A DNA stretch of 31,122 nt, taken from assembly GCA_002453155.1 (NCBI GenBank), contig DKGG01000037.1, positions 1-31,122 of the forward strand. The letters run 5' to 3'. This DNA is from Bdellovibrionaceae bacterium UBA6776 (GTDB taxonomy: Bacteria > Bdellovibrionota > Bdellovibrionia > Bdellovibrionales > UBA1609). Numbering within the stretch: position 1 is the first letter of the stretch; every line of letters begins with the position of its first letter. Under the pieces are notes generated by a model. The model did not search any database. It saw only the letters and a list, made by a program, of their open reading frames with translations, and was not told where the DNA came from. Positions 24,128 to 31,122 of this stretch are shown piece by piece. The position numbers and the translations under genes were made by a program.

Positions 24128-25007
24128 ATCGTCCTCTGAAATGTTTGGAACCTTCTGTTTTTTTTACATTGGGAACCACTTTTTTCACATAGTCGCCAGC
24201 CCCAGAGAGTCCTTTGAAGCATTTGCCCACGTGGTCCAAAAGTGTGTCTGCAAGGTCATCCACACTCTTGTTGGCAATTTCGTTTCCGCTTTCAATCAGC
24301 TTTTTGATTTCATCATTAGAGTCTTCGCAATCTTTAGCATCTTTTTCTGAGCCCCGAAAAACGTCTTTGGGAATGCTGGCTGCACTAAAATCGGGCGTGG
24401 TGTCAGAGGAATTGATCCAAACTGGCTTGCCTCCGTCCGGTCGTACCAAAAGATAATTTTGATACTCTTCTTCGCCGTCCTCACCTTTGACCTTCACGAA
24501 CTTTGCATCAATGACTTCTAACCGAGTGTTTGAGGGAACATCTGTTCCCTTACAATTTGAACCGGAGCATTTTGCAGGATCAACGTTCAAGCCACGGACT
24601 GGTTTTCCAGACTCCGCGCCGGCTGTGATCAAAGATTCTTTGAGGAAGTGAGGTTTGTTGCGCGCTCCAGTCCAAGCGCCTCGTGCTTGAATGTCCTCTT
24701 CATCCAACAGCACCTCACCAGAGTCGGTTTCGGAAACATAATAGTTTTTGTCCCCGATTCTTTTTGTCGATAATTTGAAGCGACCATCGTCGGTCCGAAG
24801 GCGAACCAAAGTGTTGTTCACTTGACCTTTATCCTCAAGTTCCACACCTTCCGCATTGATTCCGGTTTCCTGCCATACTGTCGTGCCGTCCGTCGTTTCC
24901 TGGGTTTCAGGAGCATCCAAATAGATCAAGGCCTGCCCTGCTCGAGCGGAGAAGCTAAAGAAAATGAAGCTGATCAACAGCGATGGAATCAACGTTGGAA
25001 TATTCAT
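23937..25007 (-). pseudogene. N-terminal part of a frameshifted secreted cell-wall hydrolase
   Basis: The frame from ATG 25007 encodes a signal peptide (about 1-23, FFSFSARA) and an acidic, strand-rich region with SH3-like features (for example LLVRPDGGKPVWINSSD) up to about residue 280 (VVPNVKK). At the A8 run (24158-24165) the frame changes. Beyond it this frame reads arginine-rich nonsense to 23937, while the next frame continues with QKVPNISEDDL and the hydrolase domain. Removing one A would give a single 521-residue secreted protein. It may be a recent inactivating mutation, a sequencing error, or a gene relying on slippage. Confidence 0.75.
24158..24165 (-). other. A8 homopolymer at the frameshift (possible slippage site)
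   Basis: Eight consecutive As on the coding (minus) strand within GTAAAAAAAACAG. Seven As would join the two halves of the hydrolase in frame. Such runs are prone to sequencing error, to mutation, and to transcriptional slippage. Confidence 0.8.
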
Positions 25008-25083
25008 GTGTTCTCATGAAGTTATCGACGAAATGGAATTAAGATTGAAGGCAGAGACGCTTCAAATTGAGAGGTACACGGCT

Positions 25084-25125
25084 TTCTAGATTTTGATCCT
25101 AAGACTTAGGTCTGTCGATCTAGAA
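25084..25125 (-). terminator. Nested hairpin after the TPM operon
   Basis: TTCTAGA (25084-25090) pairs with TCTAGAA (25119-25125), enclosing CCTAAG (25098-25103) paired with CTTAGG (25105-25110). It starts one base past the TPM stop and precedes the hydrolase start, so it probably ends the lemA-TPM transcript. The T-run is weak. Confidence 0.45.
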
Positions 25126-25767
25126 TCACTCTTCCAGAATCAACTTGTTGGAGATTTCATCGGGATTGTTGTCCAGGGCAGGAATATGCTCTTCAAGAAC
25201 ATTCGCGCAATAATCAATGGCCATTTCAAAACCAAGAGCAGCATCTTTCTTACGAATTCCAGACAGCAAGAGTTGGATGGCTTCATTCCATTTTTCCGGA
25301 AGGATTTCTGCAGCGACACCTCGGTCGGTAAGAATAACTGCTCGACGCTCCATCAAAGAAACAAAAATCAAGACTCCTGTCCCACTTTTAGTTTCACCAA
25401 TTTGTTTTTGATGAAATTCGAAATAGGCACGGTGAAAAACATCGGCCTCTTGATCCAATTGCGGAATGAGCCCTCTTTGAACCCAGGGAAAGCGACTGAG
25501 ATAAACCGCCAACGGCAAAGAAAAAGCAATCCATCCATAAAACCAAAGGTGGGAAAATGGATTCACGGCCAAAGCGCCGAAGAGAGCCAACAGTAGAAAA
25601 ATTTGGAAAGGCAAAAATCCTTTTGTGCTGGAAGAGCGAACGATCATGGGGACAATTTCGGCTTGAGTTTTTCTCTCGGCCAGTTCCACCGCGGACTCGA
25701 TTCTTTTTAAGCCCTCAGCATTTACAAAGGAAGTGAGCCACGTGGGCAAATTCTTATTACCAGCCAC
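25126..25767 (-). CDS. TPM-domain membrane protein
   Basis: This 213-residue protein is the second TPM_phosphatase-type protein of the operon. After NLPTWLTSFVN comes an acidic/helical AERKTQAEIVPMIVRSSS stretch, then two hydrophobic segments (about 60-100: FQIFLLLALFGALAV and WFYGWIAFSLPLAVYL). The C-terminal half has GTGVLIFVSLMERRAVILTD, the usual TPM strand pattern. I start at GTG 25767, nine bases after a strong AGGAGGAGG that lies within the end of the preceding gene. A TTG at 25749 is possible, and the longer open frame upstream merely mirrors that gene's glycine codons. The molecular role of the family is unsettled. Confidence 0.8.
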   Translation of the reverse strand: MAGNKNLPTWLTSFVNAEGLKRIESAVELAERKTQAEIVPMIVRSSSTKGFLPFQIFLLLALFGALAVNPFSHLWFYGWIAFSLPLAVYLSRFPWVQRGLIPQLDQEADVFHRAYFEFHQKQIGETKSGTGVLIFVSLMERRAVILTDRGVAAEILPEKWNEAIQLLLSGIRKKDAALGFEMAIDYCANVLEEHIPALDNNPDEISNKLILEE

Positions 25768-26533
25768 CGGATGATCCTCCTCCTGAAAAGCCTCCGCCGC
25801 CGCCACCCCAGCCGCCGCTTCCTCCTCCGAATCCGCCACCACCGCGTCCGCTCCAACCGCCATGATGGCGTCCATCGCCAGCAAGGAGGAATCCAAGGAG
25901 AAACATGCGGGTGTCACGACCGCCAAAGATAAAGAGTAAGACCACCAAAATCACAGGTGCCAATTGAACCAGAAGAACCCATAGTGGATGCTTCTTCTTT
26001 TTAGGAGATAATGGTTGAAGGGGTGGTTTATCGCCTGCGTGTGGAACTAAAATGGCTTCAATGGTACCAACTGCGGCAATCAAACCTTTGCCGTAATCTC
26101 CATGCCGGAAGGCGGGAAGCATTTTTTGTTGAATGATTTGATGGGCTACCAAATCAGGAAGATCACCTTCTAAACCTTGGCCCACTTCAATGCGTGTCTT
26201 GCGCTCATTGGGCGCCACCAAAATCAAAAGCCCCTTATCCGTTTCTGCTTTTCCCAACTTCCAAACATCGGTGGTGTCGATGCTTACTTGTTCGATGGGT
26301 TCTCCATTGAGACTTTTTAAGGTGAGAATTTGAATCTGAATGTCGTTGGTACGGTAGAGCTCGCGGATCTGACGATCCAAATACTCTTTGTCAGAGGCGT
26401 CAATGATCTGAGCCTCATCCATAACCGGGCCGGTGAGGCGGGGGGGTTCAAAGGCATAAGAACCACTTCCCAAAGTTGTTAAGCCCAGTGCAAAGAAAAT
26501 TCCGGCAAAAGAAAGGCGGTTCAAAAAAAACAA
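25757..26533 (-). CDS. TPM-domain protein (YgcG family) with glycine-rich tail
   Basis: The 258-residue protein is exported. A signal peptide (1-27, SYA end) precedes the TPM domain (about 30-165), with VMDEAQIIDASDKEYLD, KGLLILVAPNERKTRIEVG, QGLEGDLPD and the HGDYGKGLIAAV ending typical of YgcG proteins. A transmembrane helix follows (about 184-205). The last 37 residues consist almost wholly of glycine, serine and tryptophan, also a family trait. The start is TTG 26533, with AAGGTGG upstream inside the end of lemA, two bases after its stop. TPM proteins have been linked to membrane or photosystem repair and phosphatase activity, but the role in bacteria is unclear. Confidence 0.87.
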   Translation of the reverse strand: MFFLNRLSFAGIFFALGLTTLGSGSYAFEPPRLTGPVMDEAQIIDASDKEYLDRQIRELYRTNDIQIQILTLKSLNGEPIEQVSIDTTDVWKLGKAETDKGLLILVAPNERKTRIEVGQGLEGDLPDLVAHQIIQQKMLPAFRHGDYGKGLIAAVGTIEAILVPHAGDKPPLQPLSPKKKKHPLWVLLVQLAPVILVVLLFIFGGRDTRMFLLGFLLAGDGRHHGGWSGRGGGGFGGGSGGWGGGGGGFSGGGSSGGW

Positions 26534-26535
26534 AC

Positions 26536-27144
26536 CTAGAATTCCACCTTAGGAGCCTGTTCCACTTTTTCTTTTTCCTCAGGGCTCACATCCCACTGAG
26601 GCATTTTTTCGAAATGGAAAAAGAGAGAGTTTGTCCAGCTGGTGGGAACCACAGTGACCAAATCATTGAACTGGCGAACAGTTTCGATGTAGCGCTGTCT
26701 TGCCACTGTGATTCGGTTTTCCGTTCCTTCCAATTGAGCTTGAAGGTTTTGAAAGTTTTGATCCGCTTTCAAGTTGGGATAGTTTTCTCGAAGAAGCAAA
26801 AGACGTCCCAAAGCTTGAGACAGTTGCCCTTGAGCTTGAGAGAACTTTTGAATTTGATCTGGAGTGGCCTTGCTGGGATCAATGGAAATTTGAGTGGCTT
26901 TTGAGCGCGCTTCCACAACACCTTCTAAGGTTTCACGTTCATGGCTGGCATAACCTTTTACGGTAGATACCAAGTTGGGAATCAAGTCCGCACGGCGCTT
27001 GTATTGGTTGGACACTTCTGAAAGAGCTGCTTCCACTTTGTTTTTGGATTGCGGAATCGATTGAATTCCACATCCGGAAAGTGCAAAGGCCAAAGAGCCC
27101 AGGCCTAGAACAGTTGCTAAAGATTTTAAAAATTTGAAGTTCAC
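26536..27144 (-). CDS. lemA: LemA-family lipoprotein
   Basis: The 202-residue protein begins with a lipoprotein signal ending in lipobox LSGC (C25), so it should be anchored to a membrane. The LemA core follows: NKVEAALSEVSNQYKRRADL then IPNLVSTVKGYASHERETLE, a long helical section, and ENYPNLKADQNFQNLQAQLE with NRITVARQRYIETVRQFN. All are standard for the family. I start at GTG 27144, which has GAGGAG upstream and directly begins the signal; the longer frame upstream is not supported. lemA next to TPM genes is a conserved pairing of unknown purpose. Confidence 0.92.
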   Translation of the reverse strand: MNFKFLKSLATVLGLGSLAFALSGCGIQSIPQSKNKVEAALSEVSNQYKRRADLIPNLVSTVKGYASHERETLEGVVEARSKATQISIDPSKATPDQIQKFSQAQGQLSQALGRLLLLRENYPNLKADQNFQNLQAQLEGTENRITVARQRYIETVRQFNDLVTVVPTSWTNSLFFHFEKMPQWDVSPEEKEKVEQAPKVEF

Positions 27145-27393
27145 AAAGATTCTCCTCGTTGGTTGGTAGAGACCATATGAGAAAATGGAGCAAATGTCAC
27201 TTATTGATGGAGCTTTCTTCCTGAGCGTCTGGAAGCCTCCGGGAGGGAATGACGCGGGTTTTAGAAAGAAACACCAAAAGGCGAAAGCTCGTATGGCCTC
27301 AGAAAGAAGGGTGAAGTTTGGCTTGAATTCCAAGTGTCCGTCCTCCAAGAAGTGTGGTGGAATCATTTTTTTGCGGTTGAAGGAAGGAATGGA

Positions 27394-29529
27394 ATGAAAA
27401 AAGTTCGAGCTTCAAAGATTTTTTTGGCAATTGTATTGATTCTTCTGGTGATCGCATTTTTTAGTTCCGGCGGGGCAGAATATCTGAGCTTTTCCTCGGC
27501 CAAGGAGCATTTGCAAAAGGTTCGAGACCTTTACCATCAACAGCCCTATTTGATTTCGGCCATTTATTTTGGAGTTTACATCTTGGTGACGGCATTGAGT
27601 CTGCCGGGCGCTGCGGTGATGACTCTTTTTGGGGGAGCCGTCTTTGGACTTGTGTGGGGAACGCTTTTGGTTTCATTTGCTTCGACCCTTGGAGCAACTC
27701 TGGCATTTTTAATTGCTCGGTTTTTTCTTTATGACTTTATCAAGTCCAAATTTCGTTCGCGCTATGAAGCTCTTCAGAGGGAGTTTCAAAAAAATGGTGG
27801 TTTTTTTGTTTTTTCCATTCGGTTGGTTCCATTGATTCCTTTTTTTGTAGCCAATTTGGTTTTTGGTCTGACTCCCGTGCGCCTCAGCTCTTTTTACATC
27901 TTCAGTCAGATTGGAATGCTTCCGGGAACCTTAGTTTACGTCAATGCGGGTAAGCAACTGGGGGAACTTGAGAGTCTATCGGGAATTCTTACGCCGGGTT
28001 TGATTTTTTCCTTTTTAATTTTGGCAATGTTTCCTTGGATCTCGAAGGCTTTGCTTTCTTGGTTGAAAGCTCGAAAGGTGTATTCTCGGTTTCAACGCCC
28101 CAAACATTTTGATTTTCACACGGTGGTTCTTGGAGGAGGGTCCGCAGGCCTTGTGGCCTCCAGCTTGACGGCCAGTCTTCGTGGAAAAGTGGCGTTGATC
28201 GAGAAAGGAAAGATGGGCGGGGACTGTTTGAACACGGGATGTGTTCCCAGCAAAACTTTGATTCGATCGGCCAAGTGGGCTCACCATGCAAAGGAAGGTT
28301 CCAAGTTTGGTTTTGAGAATGTTCAATTTGAGTTGGATTTTCCTAAAGTCATGGAGAGGATTCGCTCTGTCATTCGGGCCATTGAGCCCCATGACTCGGT
28401 AGAGCGCTATGAATCTTTAGGTGTAAGGTGTTTTCAGGGTAGTGCTTATGTACGTTCCCCTTTCGAGGTGGAAGTGAATGGCAAGGTTTTAAAAACAAAA
28501 CACATTGTCATTGCAACCGGAGCACATCCGCGCAGAATTTCTTTTCCAGGTATCGATGAAGTTTCGGTTTTGGACTCAGACAGCCTTTGGGATTTAAAAG
28601 AACTCCCAAAGAAATTGCTGGTTCTTGGTGGCGGCGCAATTGGTTGTGAATTGGCTCAAAGTTTTGCGCGCTTAGGATCTGAAGTGACATTGTTGGAAGC
28701 GGGTCCCCAACTCTTGCGACATGAAGACGACGAGGCCATTCAACTGGTGACAGATTCTTTGAAGAGAGATGGGGTTCAAATTGAAACACTCACTCATGCA
28801 AAGTCTTTTGAAAAGAAAGAGGGGCGGTTCCTTTGTCATGGGGAAACCTCAAAGGGCGAAAGCAAAATCTATGACTTTGATTATGTCTTGATGGCCCTAG
28901 GGCGAGTGGCAAATGTGAAAGGATTTGGTTTGGAGGAGTTGGGCCTGGAGATTCGCGAAAATGGAACGCTTTGGGCCAATGAGTATCTGCAAACCAACAT
29001 TCCAAACATCTGGACCTGTGGTGATGTGACCGGTCCTTATCAATTTACTCATATGGCAGGACAGCAGGGAAGCATTGCAGGTTTAAATGCCTATGCGTCT
29101 CCTTTTAAGAAATTCAAATGGAACACACAGAAGATTCCTTGGGTCACTTACACCGATCCGGAGGTGGCTCACTTTGGAGACACGTCCAAGGATCTTCAGA
29201 AAAAGGACATTCAGTTTGAAGAGTACAAATTTTCATTGAAGCAATCCGACCGCGCCTTGGCGGAAGGGGGAACCGACGGTTTCGTAAAGGTTTGGGTGGC
29301 GAAGGGGACGGATCGAGTCCTTGGGGTCACGATTGTGGGCGAACATGGAGGCGAAATGCTTTCGGAGTTTTCCGTGGCGGTAAAGGCCCGAAAAGGTTTG
29401 AACCACATTTTGTCTGTGATTCATCCCTATCCCACGTTGACCGAAGCCAACAAGTCGGTGGCCTTGCAATGGCGAAAGGCGAACACTCCTGAGTGGGTGT
29501 TGAACCTCTTGGGAAAGCTTCGTGGTTGA
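27394..29529 (+). CDS. VTT (TVP38/TMEM64) membrane domain fused to mercuric-reductase-like FAD oxidoreductase
   Basis: This is a 711-residue two-part protein. Residues about 8-225 form a VTT-type membrane domain: LPGAAVMTLFGGAVFGLVWG, SFASTLGATLAFLIARF, then FVFSIRLVPLIPFFVANLVF and a final helix. From about 238 there is a class I pyridine-nucleotide disulfide oxidoreductase: FAD site VVLGGGSAGLVAS, redox cysteines GGDCLNTGCVPSK (C278, C283), NAD(P) site VLGGGAIGCELAQSFARLGS, and the C-terminal HPYPTLTE (H677, E684). The pair of active cysteines and the His-Glu suggest real catalysis. The lipoamide, Hg(II) or other substrate is unknown; no MerA N-terminal HMA domain is present. ATG 27394 has GGAAGGAA. 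Confidence 0.9.
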   Translation: MKKVRASKIFLAIVLILLVIAFFSSGGAEYLSFSSAKEHLQKVRDLYHQQPYLISAIYFGVYILVTALSLPGAAVMTLFGGAVFGLVWGTLLVSFASTLGATLAFLIARFFLYDFIKSKFRSRYEALQREFQKNGGFFVFSIRLVPLIPFFVANLVFGLTPVRLSSFYIFSQIGMLPGTLVYVNAGKQLGELESLSGILTPGLIFSFLILAMFPWISKALLSWLKARKVYSRFQRPKHFDFHTVVLGGGSAGLVASSLTASLRGKVALIEKGKMGGDCLNTGCVPSKTLIRSAKWAHHAKEGSKFGFENVQFELDFPKVMERIRSVIRAIEPHDSVERYESLGVRCFQGSAYVRSPFEVEVNGKVLKTKHIVIATGAHPRRISFPGIDEVSVLDSDSLWDLKELPKKLLVLGGGAIGCELAQSFARLGSEVTLLEAGPQLLRHEDDEAIQLVTDSLKRDGVQIETLTHAKSFEKKEGRFLCHGETSKGESKIYDFDYVLMALGRVANVKGFGLEELGLEIRENGTLWANEYLQTNIPNIWTCGDVTGPYQFTHMAGQQGSIAGLNAYASPFKKFKWNTQKIPWVTYTDPEVAHFGDTSKDLQKKDIQFEEYKFSLKQSDRALAEGGTDGFVKVWVAKGTDRVLGVTIVGEHGGEMLSEFSVAVKARKGLNHILSVIHPYPTLTEANKSVALQWRKANTPEWVLNLLGKLRG

Positions 29530-29769
29530 GTGATAGATAGAGAGTGTGTTTCGGATGGAATTTGATTTCTCCCGCGTAAACGCATCGCATTAATTCTTTT
29601 GTATCCAAAGCAGTGACGCCTTAAAACCTGCTATGGGACGTCGTGTTATCGACGCGGACAAAGGTCGAGAGCCCGTTCTTTTTAAAATTTTTGAAAAAAA
29701 ATTTATTTTTTTTATTCAGTGATTCTCACGACAAGATGCGCCGCGTATTAAAAACCCTAGACCTAAGCC
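29530..29769. other. Non-coding stretch upstream of the flagellin promoter
   Basis: I see no gene. It contains a small CGTCG/CGACG hairpin (29639-29654) and then a very A/T-rich segment (29678-29722, long T and A runs) that could serve as an upstream element for the strong flagellin promoter or as the 3' end of the preceding transcript. Confidence 0.5.
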
Positions 29770-29796
29770 TAAAGTCTCCTGGACCAAAGCCGAGAA
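29770..29796 (+). promoter_or_regulatory. Sigma-28 (FliA) promoter of the main flagellin gene
   Basis: TAAAGTCT, eleven bases, GCCGAGAA. Each half matches the consensus (TAAAGTTT-N11-GCCGATAA) at seven of eight positions with exact spacing, the best such site I found in the window. The A/T-rich stretch just upstream fits a strong promoter. Transcription would begin near 29803. Confidence 0.85.
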
Positions 29797-29802
29797 GATG
29801 CA

Positions 29803-30039
29803 TGAACACGTTGGAGCACCTCGATAGGTGAGCATCATTTCAGCAGATGTTGTTTGCCCTTCCTGACTCCCGGACCGAGAGGACAGTCACCCTCTCGGCC
29901 GCGGAGGCCTCCAATGAAAACAAACAAAAACAAATGCACCGGAGTTGTGCGAACTTTTTCACGTCGTTAGCCGGACGCTGGCTGTGGGCGGGTGTGGAGA
30001 GGTTGAAGTTAAGGATGGCTGCAACACAAGGAGGCCATA
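29803..30039 (+). promoter_or_regulatory. Long flagellin mRNA leader with hairpin and CsrA-type AGGA sites
   Basis: The predicted leader is about 237 bases. A strong hairpin CCGAGAGG/CCTCTCGG (29875-29898) is followed by GGCC-containing pairs to 29909. Near the start codon there are two CsrA-like motifs, AAGGATGG (30011-30018) and AAGGAGG (30028-30034); the second is also the ribosome site. This mirrors the Bacillus hag leader, where CsrA blocks translation from two such sites. CsrA binding here is inferred. Confidence 0.55.
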
Positions 30040-30870
30040 ATGGGCTTAAGAATCAATACAAATGTTGCGTCAATTGGTGCGCAACGAGTGCTTACAAAGC
30101 AGCAACAAAGAATGGAGCATGCGCAAGCAGCTCTCGCTTCAGGATCGCGAATCGTAAAAGCAGCGGACGATGCTGCCGGACTTGCGGTTTCTGAGAATAT
30201 TAGAGGTCAGTTGGTAGGTATTAAAGCAGCCAGAAACAATGCCTTCAACGCTCAAAGTTTGATCCAGGTTTCTGAAGGTGGATTGAACGAAATCAATAAT
30301 ATTTTAATTCGATTGAGAGAACTGGGAGTGCAAGCCGCTTCGGATACAGTATCTGATGTGGAAAGAGAGTTCTTGGACCAAGAAGCTCAACAGTTGATCT
30401 CTGAATCTGATCGTATTGCGAAATCAACAAAGTTCGGTAACAAGGCCCTTTTAGATGGAACCGGTGAAGAACTTGAATACCACGTTGGACCTTTTTCTGA
30501 CGAAGAAACCAACGTCATTCGATACAACATTACTGCGGATGCGACGGCTGGAACTCTTGGAATCAACAGTCTGACTTTGGCTGACAAAGGCGGATCTAGA
30601 GACACACTTGAGGCCGTGGATGAAGCCCTCTTGCAGATTGGTAAGATGCGTGCGGATTTTGGTGCGGTACAAAGTCGTCTTCAAATGACAACCAGTAACT
30701 TGGACATTCAGTATGAAAACCTTTCTGCAGCGAAGTCACGTATTTCTGATACAGACGTGGCTTACGAATCTGCAGAGATGACATCTGCAAATATTCTTCA
30801 ACAAGCTTCAGTTGCGGTCTTGGCACAAGCCAACCAAAACGGAGCCGCTGCTCTAAGACTCTTGTCATAG
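30040..30870 (+). CDS. fliC: Flagellin (canonical)
   Basis: This 276-residue filament protein is built almost only from the conserved D0/D1 domains. It begins MGLRINTNVASIGAQRVLTK, with ALASGSRIVKAADDAAGLAV and NNILIRLRELGVQAASDT, and ends ILQQASVAVLAQANQNGAAA then LRLLS. The short middle (about 140-200) replaces the variable outer domains. AAGGAGG precedes ATG at good spacing. It is similar throughout to the copy at 21796, but its N-terminus is standard, so it is likely the more abundant subunit. A terminator follows directly. Which of several fliC paralogues it represents cannot be told from the window. Confidence 0.96.
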   Translation: MGLRINTNVASIGAQRVLTKQQQRMEHAQAALASGSRIVKAADDAAGLAVSENIRGQLVGIKAARNNAFNAQSLIQVSEGGLNEINNILIRLRELGVQAASDTVSDVEREFLDQEAQQLISESDRIAKSTKFGNKALLDGTGEELEYHVGPFSDEETNVIRYNITADATAGTLGINSLTLADKGGSRDTLEAVDEALLQIGKMRADFGAVQSRLQMTTSNLDIQYENLSAAKSRISDTDVAYESAEMTSANILQQASVAVLAQANQNGAAALRLLS

Positions 30871-30883
30871 AGAAAAAGTTGGA

Positions 30884-30920
30884 AAGACCCCCTTATGATA
30901 GAGGAGGGGGTCTTCTCCTT
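30884..30920 (+). terminator. Terminator of the flagellin gene
   Basis: AAGACCCCC (30884-30892) pairs perfectly with GGGGGTCTT (30906-30914) around a 13-base loop, 14 bases after the stop codon. The following bases are only moderately T-rich, so the very stable stem may also protect the mRNA 3' end. Confidence 0.8.
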
Positions 30921-30924
30921 AAGT

Positions 30925-31098
30925 TTAAAGAATCGGGATATTAGGTTTTGAAAAGGGAGTTTTTAAGATTTGAAAGGCTTTGTGTGAATTGACCACAGAA
31001 GGCCTTTGAAATGTTGAAAGCGACTTTGGGGCCGACGCCCACAGACCAATCGGCCCTTAAGCCCACGCCTTGGGAACCCTCCCAAGGCGTTTTTTTTT
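30925..31098 (+). ncRNA. Candidate small RNA: three hairpins ending in a strong terminator
   Basis: Hairpin 1: AAAGGC (30973-30978) with GCCTTT (31002-31007), inner TGTG/CACA pairing. Hairpin 2: GGGCCGA (31029-31035) with TCGGCCC (31050-31056). Hairpin 3 is a textbook intrinsic terminator (31065-31098). The flagellin mRNA already has its own terminator, so these structures lack an explanation unless a separate transcript exists. I see no clear promoter, and the 5' end is a guess. No known RNA family was recognised. Confidence 0.35.
31065..31098 (+). terminator. Strong intrinsic terminator
   Basis: ACGCCTTGGG (31065-31074), six-base loop, CCCAAGGCGT (31081-31090), then eight more Ts. All ten stem pairs are perfect. 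It is nearly symmetrical but has its T-run only on the plus strand, so it ends a rightward transcript. Confidence 0.9.
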
Positions 31099-31122
31099 GC
31101 CAAAAGGTACCTGCTTCCTTTT
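31099..31122 (+). repeat. GGTACC-centred REP element, copy 4 (cut by window edge)
   Basis: GCCAAAAGGTACCTGCTTCC then TTTT to the window end. It differs from copies 1-3 by C for T in the GCTAAAA start, so it lacks the built-in TAA. It lies about 7.6 kb from the transposase gene, showing that the family is dispersed. Confidence 0.8.

Noticed and set aside
25768..25926. Upstream extension of the second TPM protein
   Set aside because: It mirrors the glycine-rich codons of the overlapping gene in another frame, giving alanine/valine/glutamate repeats, while a strong ribosome site favours GTG 25767.
27145..27366. Upstream extension of lemA
   Set aside because: It would bury the lipoprotein signal peptide in the middle of the protein; GTG 27144 has a good ribosome site.
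31012..31122. Open frame running off the right edge
   Set aside because: It passes through a strong terminator and a REP element, and no ribosome site precedes its ATG.

Overview
The window looks like a chromosomal segment of a Bdellovibrio-like predatory bacterium (Bdellovibrionota). This is an inference from gene content and from my knowledge of such genomes, not a database match. The support is a flagellar flg cluster running straight into csrA-fliW, two short flagellins, several cell-wall-active or envelope proteins, an HNH-endonuclease N-terminus of a type I associate with Bdellovibrio, and abundant extragenic palindromic repeats.

Layout. 1-135 is the 5' end of a minus-strand HNH-endonuclease-like gene. 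136-1221 is a gene-free stretch holding five imperfect ~118-bp tandem repeats. 1222-3494 (minus) is a tightly overlapping unit: aspartate kinase, lytic transglycosylase and possibly a small upstream ORF. 3677-12185 (plus) is the rod/ring/hook-junction flagellar operon flgF-flgG-flgA-flgH-flgI-flgJ-flgM-flgN-flgK-flgL, preceded by a very good sigma-54 promoter. csrA (with a terminator) and fliW follow, then a 22-bp-arm inverted repeat between convergent genes. 13350-14357 (minus) is an AI-2E/PerM-type transporter. 14484-18129 (plus) carries a secreted hypothetical protein, prmA, rsmE, an RDD membrane protein and a heptose-1-phosphate adenylyltransferase. 18131-18530 is a dense repeat island. 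18531-20585 (minus) holds an outer-membrane-barrel-like protein and an anchored hypothetical protein. 20798-22620 (plus) holds meaB and a divergent flagellin. 22616-23513 is a REP-associated tyrosine transposase (RAYT) gene framed by copies of a GGTACC-centred repeat. 23441-25007 (minus) is a cell-wall hydrolase split by a frameshift at an A8 run. 25126-27144 (minus) is a lemA-TPM-TPM membrane operon. 27394-29529 (plus) encodes a VTT (TVP38) membrane domain fused to a mercuric-reductase-like flavoenzyme. 30040-30870 is a canonical flagellin, followed by a terminator and a possible small-RNA locus.

How it fits together. Rod, rings and junction proteins appear to be switched on by sigma-54. FlgM (anti-sigma-28) sits in that operon. 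Both flagellin genes are preceded by sigma-28-type promoters, so the window shows a whole early-to-late flagellar hierarchy. csrA and fliW are adjacent, and the main flagellin has a ~237-nt leader with two AGGA sites near its start codon. This is what a FliW-CsrA-flagellin translational switch would need.

Most unusual: two REP-like repeat families, one of which contributes the stop codon of two neighbouring genes; a hydrolase interrupted at a homopolymer; and a hairpin-rich terminated stretch after the last flagellin.
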